Assembly: GCA_032718475.1 (NCBI GenBank)
Contig: JAUCBJ010004450.1
Span: 1 to 49,192, forward strand
From: Nemertoderma westbladi
Taxonomy: Eukaryota; Xenacoelomorpha; Nemertodermatida; Nemertodermatidae
Reading direction: 5' to 3'
DNA: 49,192 bases
Part shown: one piece after another, positions 44,055 through 49,192 of the stretch
Layout of the letters: every line of letters begins with the position of its first letter
Position numbering within the stretch: the stretch's first letter is position 1
Position numbers and translations under genes: made by a program
The notes under the pieces: model-generated
Told to the model about the DNA's origin: nothing
Seen by the model: only the letters and a program-made list of their open reading frames with translations
Databases searched by the model: none

Positions 44055-45039
44055 CTAGGCAACAGGTAGAACCACTAAATAAATTAAACTTAACTAAATA
44101 AATTAAACTTACTTAATTATAACCCCAAAAACATTATTCCGTATCAATTAAAAAATTTATTAGTGAGAAAATATCTACATTTGAGACTTTACGCAGCAAA
44201 AACACTCCATTCCAGTACACTATTCGCCAACACTATATTCAGTTTCGGTCTGCAAAGGTATAATGGGGTTTGTAGTTAAGTAGTATTTATCTTGTTAACA
44301 CACGGGTCTTGGTAATAAATAACCGCATAATATACAGAATACGAAAGGTTATATTTAACAATTGACAATATTTTAAAACGCTTGTAAAAATCTAAGGGCT
44401 CAAAATCACAAAAAGTGGCCAAAAAAATTATTTTTTTTGTAAAAAAAAAAGTTTCCCAAAGTATGTAATATTATATATCACCAGAAAGCTCTTGATGCGC
44501 TGAATTCAATGGTGGTAATTTCACAATAGCCCCGACCTCATGGTAACAAATAATTGAGAAAAACAGATGTCCATTCCTGTAACTGCCGATATCAGCCAAT
44601 CAGAGCCATTGAATGGTGATTTCCGATGCCTGTAACAATTTGTCCCACCATGTAACACCAGTTGTAATTACACTGAAATGTTAAATTAACCTAGATTTCG
44701 TCTCCGAGTGGGAGCTATGCAGCCATTCCTGACCCCAGTAACACCTCCCAATAAAGCTTATTTGAAAATATAATCAATCATAAGAAATCTTTATGGTCCC
44801 AATTTCTGGAAAAATTATAAAATATTATAGTTCATCAAATAAACATAAAGAGTTTATTAAAACATTTTAACCACTTTAGGTACTTTAGTGACGATTTATA
44901 TGAAAATTCACAAAGTATGACGAGTTTATTACCGAGTTTATAACTGTATATCACTATGGCTGAGTATCAACCATAGATACCATACTGAGATATCAGTTAG
45001 TCAAAAACTATAAATTGTTCATCAGTTTCATCTCCACCC

Positions 45040-46365
45040 TCCACAGAACCTCATGTACTCCCCACTCCATCTTCTACACCCTCCATAGATTCTCCTGTAT
45101 TCCAAACGTTATCTTGTATAGCCGCCACGGATCTTCCCATACCCCTCACTCCTACAAAACCTGTAAATTGTTCATTATCACTTTCATCCGCACCCTCCTC
45201 AGATCCACCTGTACTTTCCACTCCATCTTCCCCGCCCTCCTTAGATCCTCCTGTACTTCTCACCCTGTCTCCCACACCCTCCACAGATCCTCCTGTACTT
45301 CTCACCCTGTCTCCCACACCCTCCACAGATCCTCCTGTACTTCTCACCCTGTCTCCCACACCCTCCCCAGATCCTCCTGTACTTCCCACTACCGTCTCCC
45401 ACACCCTGCACAGATCCTCCTGTACTTCTCACCCTGCCTCCTACACCCTCCACAGATCCTCCTGTACTTCTCACCCTGTCCTCCCACACCCTCCACAGAT
45501 CCTCCTGTACTTCTCACCCTGTCTCCCACACCCTCCACAGATCCTCCTGTACTTCCCACTACCGTCTCCCACACCCTGCACAGATCCTCCTGTACTTCTC
45601 ACCCTGCCTCCTACACCCTCCACAGATCCTCCTGTACTTCTCACCCTGTCTCCCACACCCTCCCCAGATCCTCCTGTACTTCCCACTACCGTCTCCCACA
45701 CCCTCCACAGATCCTCCCGTACCTCCCACTCCTGTCTCCCACACCCTCCACAGATCCTCCTGTACTTCCCACTCCTGTCTCCCACACCCTCCCCAGATCC
45801 TCCTGCACTTCCCACTACCGTCTCCCACACCCTGCACAGATCCTCCTGTACTTCTCACCCTGCCTCCTACACCCTCCACAGATCCTCCTGTACTTCTCAC
45901 CCTGTCTCCCACACCCTCCACAGATCCCCCTGTACTTCCCACTCCGTCTCCCACACCCTCCGCAGATCCTCCTGTACTTCTCACCCTATCTCCCACACCC
46001 TCCACAGATCATCCTGTACTTCTCACCCTGTCCCCCACAGCCTCCACAGATCCTCCAGTACTATTCACCCTGTCTCCCACGCCCTCCACAGATCCCTCTG
46101 TACTTATCACCCTGTCTCCCACACCCTCCACAGATCCCCCTGTACTTCCCATTCCGTCTCCCACACCCTCAACAGATCCTCCTGAGCTTCCCACTCCGTC
46201 TCCCACACCCTCCACAGATCCTCCTGTACTTCCCACTCCGTCTCCCATACCCTCCACAGATCCTCCTGTACTTGCCACTCCGTCTCCAGACCCTCCACAG
46301 ATCCTCCTGTACTTTTCACCCTGTCTCCCACACCCTCCACAGATCCTCCCATTCTCCTCTCGCAC
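45040..46365. repeat. 42-bp minisatellite (~30 units)
   Basis: The unit is CACACCCTCCACAGATCCTC followed by CTGTACTTCTCACCCTGTCTCC, with variants (ACCGTCT, GCCTCCTA, CCCAGAT). The length is divisible by three and the unit lacks stops, so long open frames arise on both strands. I take them as by-products. Confidence 0.93.
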
Positions 46366-46384
46366 ATCTCCCTACTGCTCTCGC

Positions 46385-46680
46385 ACTAACTACTCCTCTC
46401 GCTCCTCCAACTGCTCCCCTTCCACATCTACCTTTCCCCTCGCACCTCCAACTGCTCCCCTTGCACCTCTACCTTTCCCCTCACACCTCCAACTGCTCCC
46501 CTTGCACCTCTACCTTTTCCCCTCGCACCTCCAACTGCTGCCCCTTGCACCTCTACCTTTTCCCCTCACACCTCCAACTGCTCCCCTTGCACCTCTACCT
46601 TTTCCCCTCACACCTCCAACTGCTCCCCTAGACCTTCTATTTCCCCCCTTTTTCCCCCCACCTCTAACTGCTCCCCTCAC
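46385..46680. repeat. Second minisatellite (~42-bp units)
   Basis: Units read CACCTCCAACTGCTCCCCTT then GCACCTCTACCTTTTCCCCTC. About five copies follow directly on the first minisatellite and merge into C/T-rich sequence. Confidence 0.9.
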
Positions 46681-47099
46681 GGAGCTCCCAATCTCCCTCT
46701 CCCAATCGCAGAAGATAGATCTAAGATGGACCGCATTCCATATAAGACAGATCAGTATTATTAGTCCTATTTTTATTTACTATCAGTATCTTGATACCGG
46801 AACGGCAAGCTGATGTCTAATAAGTAATGAAATGTGGTCTCTATTCTATACCGTAGTCACATAGTGTCTGTATCAGTGTCTTATAACTGGTTCTGGTTAG
46901 GATTAGTTTGTTTAGTAGTCAATAGTAAACTCTATGCACTGCGCAGATCTGTAGATCCCAATAACTTCGAATCAAACGCAATAAAGAGGCAGCACTGATA
47001 CTGTTACCGGTACTACTGTAGTTAGGTAAGTACCAATTCACAGTTAATATACTGCTGTTCTGTGTGCATGACCTGCAGCCTTATCAATATTATAAAGTC

Positions 47100-47715
47100 T
47101 GCACTACTAAAGTGTTACAGGTGAGACATGTCCCACTCTGTAGCCCAAAATTATTCGATTTACATGTTACATGTGGGACGTCCCGCCTTGTAACGATTTT
47201 TTGTGTTACAGGCTTTTGTTACAGGTGGGACAAAGCTCTTGCTGATAAATGTAAAAACAACTAAAGTCTATTCCATAGTCAATTGTTGCCACAAATGATT
47301 ACTCACGCAAAAGACCAAGAACTTGGCTATCTTCTGATATTAGAATCTTCATATTATCAAGTTTGTTAGAACTGATTCTAGAGCATGGTAAAGCAGTGCA
47401 CTTGGTGTTACACATGGGACAATCGGCCCATGTGAAGAATACCAGACTTTCTGCCGTTATATTTCACTTTGCAGTTACCCCCATGTGAAGAATACCACGT
47501 TTTCACCAAAAACACAGGTTACAGAAGGGCTGAATCTAACCAAAACAATAAACGAATTAGTATATGTACAGGTTATAAAACAGAAATAAGCGCTATAAAA
47601 CACTTAATATTATAAAATATATATATTAAAAAAAAATAAAAAATCTTCATATATAAAATTCCGATAAAAAGTCGACCGAAAACTGAAATCCTGGTATTCT
47701 TCACATGGGCGGGAC
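47100..47715. repeat. Dispersed GTTACA/GTGGGACA and ATGTGAAGAATACCA words
   Basis: TGTTACAGGTGAGACATGTC (47112), GTTACATGTGGGACGTCCC (47166), GTTACAGGTGGGACA (47218) and GTTACACATGGGACA (47407) share a pattern. CCCATGTGAAGAATACCA occurs at about 47430 and 47480, and in complement at about 47692. The first pattern also occurs in complement near the left end of the proposed element (44630-44665). Confidence 0.6.
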
Positions 47716-48284
47716 AATCCTAATTGACATAATCGACTCGCACGTATAAAAACCAGCCATATCTCTGGTTGTGTTTAGTATTTTTTCGTAAAATCTGGAA
47801 CATTCCACTTCTTGAAGATTTTCCTTTCAAATAAGAATTTAGTGTATAGAATCCAAATAAAAACCTATTGGTGAATTCAGTTGTTACCGTTTGGGACAAG
47901 TAATTGTCAAAAATAGGGGTATATTATCTATTGTTTTATTTAAATATGATATCAATAAAACAATTTGGAAGTGATTCAATTGCATTCCTCTATTATTTAG
48001 CTTTAAAATGAGCTATAACTTGTTGAAATACACCCAGTAGATGTCAAAATACATCCCCCACAATGCAATGAACTTTTTTGGACAATAGAAAAACCTGCAT
48101 TTTTTAGTACTAAAAGGTCTGTAAAATCTTTCAAAGTCGGAGTGGCAGTGTGCATCTGTTGGACCATAAAATTATCTTCAAAAATATATATAATTTCACT
48201 AGGTTCCAAAAAAAATTTCATTCTAGAATTAAGTCGAATCGCGTGGGAAACGTTTTTGGCCACTTTTTGTGAGTTTGGGCCTAA

Positions 48285-49192
48285 GGTAAAAAACACTGAC
48301 TGATGCGTTCAAAATGAGACGCAAAACCACCGTGCTGTCGCAGCGAAGTGTATCTGTGAACAGGGCGAAAATCGTAATGCAGGCTTGGTGTTGGTGCCAA
48401 ACAATGGCGGGATAATGGGGAACAGTTCCGCCCGTGCCAACATTTTCGTTGTTTTATTTTCAACAACTTTTCATGCTTTTTTTGACAGTTTTTTTTCTTG
48501 ATAAATGTTCTAGAACGTATTTGAATGTTCTAGAACTTTGCAAAAAGTTCTAGATCATTTTAATTGTGAATTTTCGAGAAAATGATTTTCTTTTAAAAAG
48601 AAAATTAGTTTAATTAAATTAGAAATTAAAATTAGATTATTTTTTATGCTATTTTGCCAGTTTTTTTATTGATAAGAGTTCTAAAACATTTATTAAATGT
48701 TCTAGAACTTGTACCAAATGCTCTAGAACATTTTTATTAACAATTTTCGATAAAAAAAATTCTGGAATATTTGTTCTTTTAAAAAAAAATTATTAAACTG
48801 ATTGTTTAATTAAAAAAAAATTGGAATACAGAACAACTAACCATAAGGATAGCATTCTAGAACATTTTTTAAAATGTTAGCTAGGGCTATTATTGAATAC
48901 GCAGGCCTACATTATAATGGCATCAATAGGCCTAGTCAATCGTGACATCTATCGCCATCTATTTTTACTAGCTATAATTATAAATTATTACAAGAGTACA
49001 TAAAATTACTAGATATATATGTTAATTATACAAAAATACAAAAAATATAATTTTTAAAAATGTTCTAGAACAAAAAAATAAGTTCTAAAACATTATTTAA
49101 CAAAAAAAAAAATGATTCGAAATATCCTAGAATACTTCACACTAATATTAAAAAGTAGTAGCTAGTAAACTATACACTTTTTAGAGCAAAAT
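48285..49192. other. AT-rich stretch with many TTCTAGAA palindromes
   Basis: GTTCTAGAAC or close forms occur at about 48507, 48527, 48699, 48853 and 49061, with partial copies (AGTTCTAGATC, CTCTAGAAC, GTTCTAAAAC) between. No gene is seen. It should still be intron of DNAJC13. Confidence 0.7.

Larger units (their letters stand above)
44396..48281. mobile_element. Possible TAA-flanked DNA transposon (non-autonomous, ~3.9 kb)
   Basis: The left end GGGCTCAAAATCACAAAAAG and the complement of the right end GGCCCAAACTCACAAAAAG both continue TGGCCAAAAA, then show AGTTTCCCA or CGTTTCCCA. TAA lies directly outside each end (44393-44395 and 48282-48284). A 3-bp TWA duplication and GG-starting ends fit the PIF/Harbinger group, but no transposase is seen. 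The interior holds two minisatellites and repeated GTTACA...GTGGGAC words. It could instead be two separate copies of a short element in opposite orientation. Confidence 0.45.

Noticed and set aside
45015-46631. A 538-residue open frame rich in Pro, Ser, Cys and His
   Set aside because: It is a 42-bp minisatellite. The period is divisible by three and stop-free in several frames on both strands, so the frame is a by-product. No start context, domain or splice evidence.

Overview
This is nuclear DNA from an animal: spliced genes with GT-AG introns and metazoan-type proteins, embedded in AT-rich DNA packed with transposable elements. It looks like a marine invertebrate, because of the BEL/Pao, RTE-like and piggyBac elements together and the frequent AGGCCTA and ACCGGT words. 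The phylum cannot be fixed from this sequence.

Region 1 (1-14582) is one long BEL/Pao-type LTR retrotransposon read on the + strand. It has a 5' LTR cut by the window edge, a long repeat-rich leader, one 1673-codon Gag-protease ORF that has lost reverse transcriptase, RNase H and most of integrase, an unidentified frameshifted ORF, and a 3' LTR almost identical to the 5' LTR. A 1561-bp piggyBac-like non-autonomous element sits inside the 5' LTR and leaves a TTAA duplication; the 3' LTR preserves the empty site. The LTR element itself broke into an RTE-like non-LTR element whose 5' end lies at 14583-15212 on the - strand.

Region 2 (14583-25886) has no host gene I can support. It holds decayed RTE-like fragments, a long head-to-head hairpin, fold-back MITEs, a solo LTR of the BEL family with a 5-bp target duplication (AATAA), microsatellites and uncharacterised AT-rich sequence.

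Region 3 (25887-37194, - strand) is a ceramide kinase gene of six exons whose reading phases join exactly into 717 codons. Its introns carry a piggyBac element with an intact transposase (32386-36044), a truncated RTE-like reverse transcriptase, a fold-back MITE and a tRNA-derived SINE. A second fold-back MITE begins 69 bp past the stop codon and holds the first canonical poly(A) signal.

Region 4 (38981-44054, - strand) holds five consecutive exons (about 386 codons) from the N-terminal third of DNAJC13/RME-8, an endosomal J-domain protein. The last of these exons ends in three tandem copies of its splice donor. The rest of the gene, J domain included, was not found before CERK begins. The upstream intron (44055 to the window end) contains a possible 3.9-kb TAA-flanked DNA transposon with minisatellites, then an AT-rich stretch full of the palindrome TTCTAGAA.

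The two host genes work in membrane biology (ceramide phosphorylation; endosomal sorting), but they are only neighbours here. Most of the window records successive transposon insertions.
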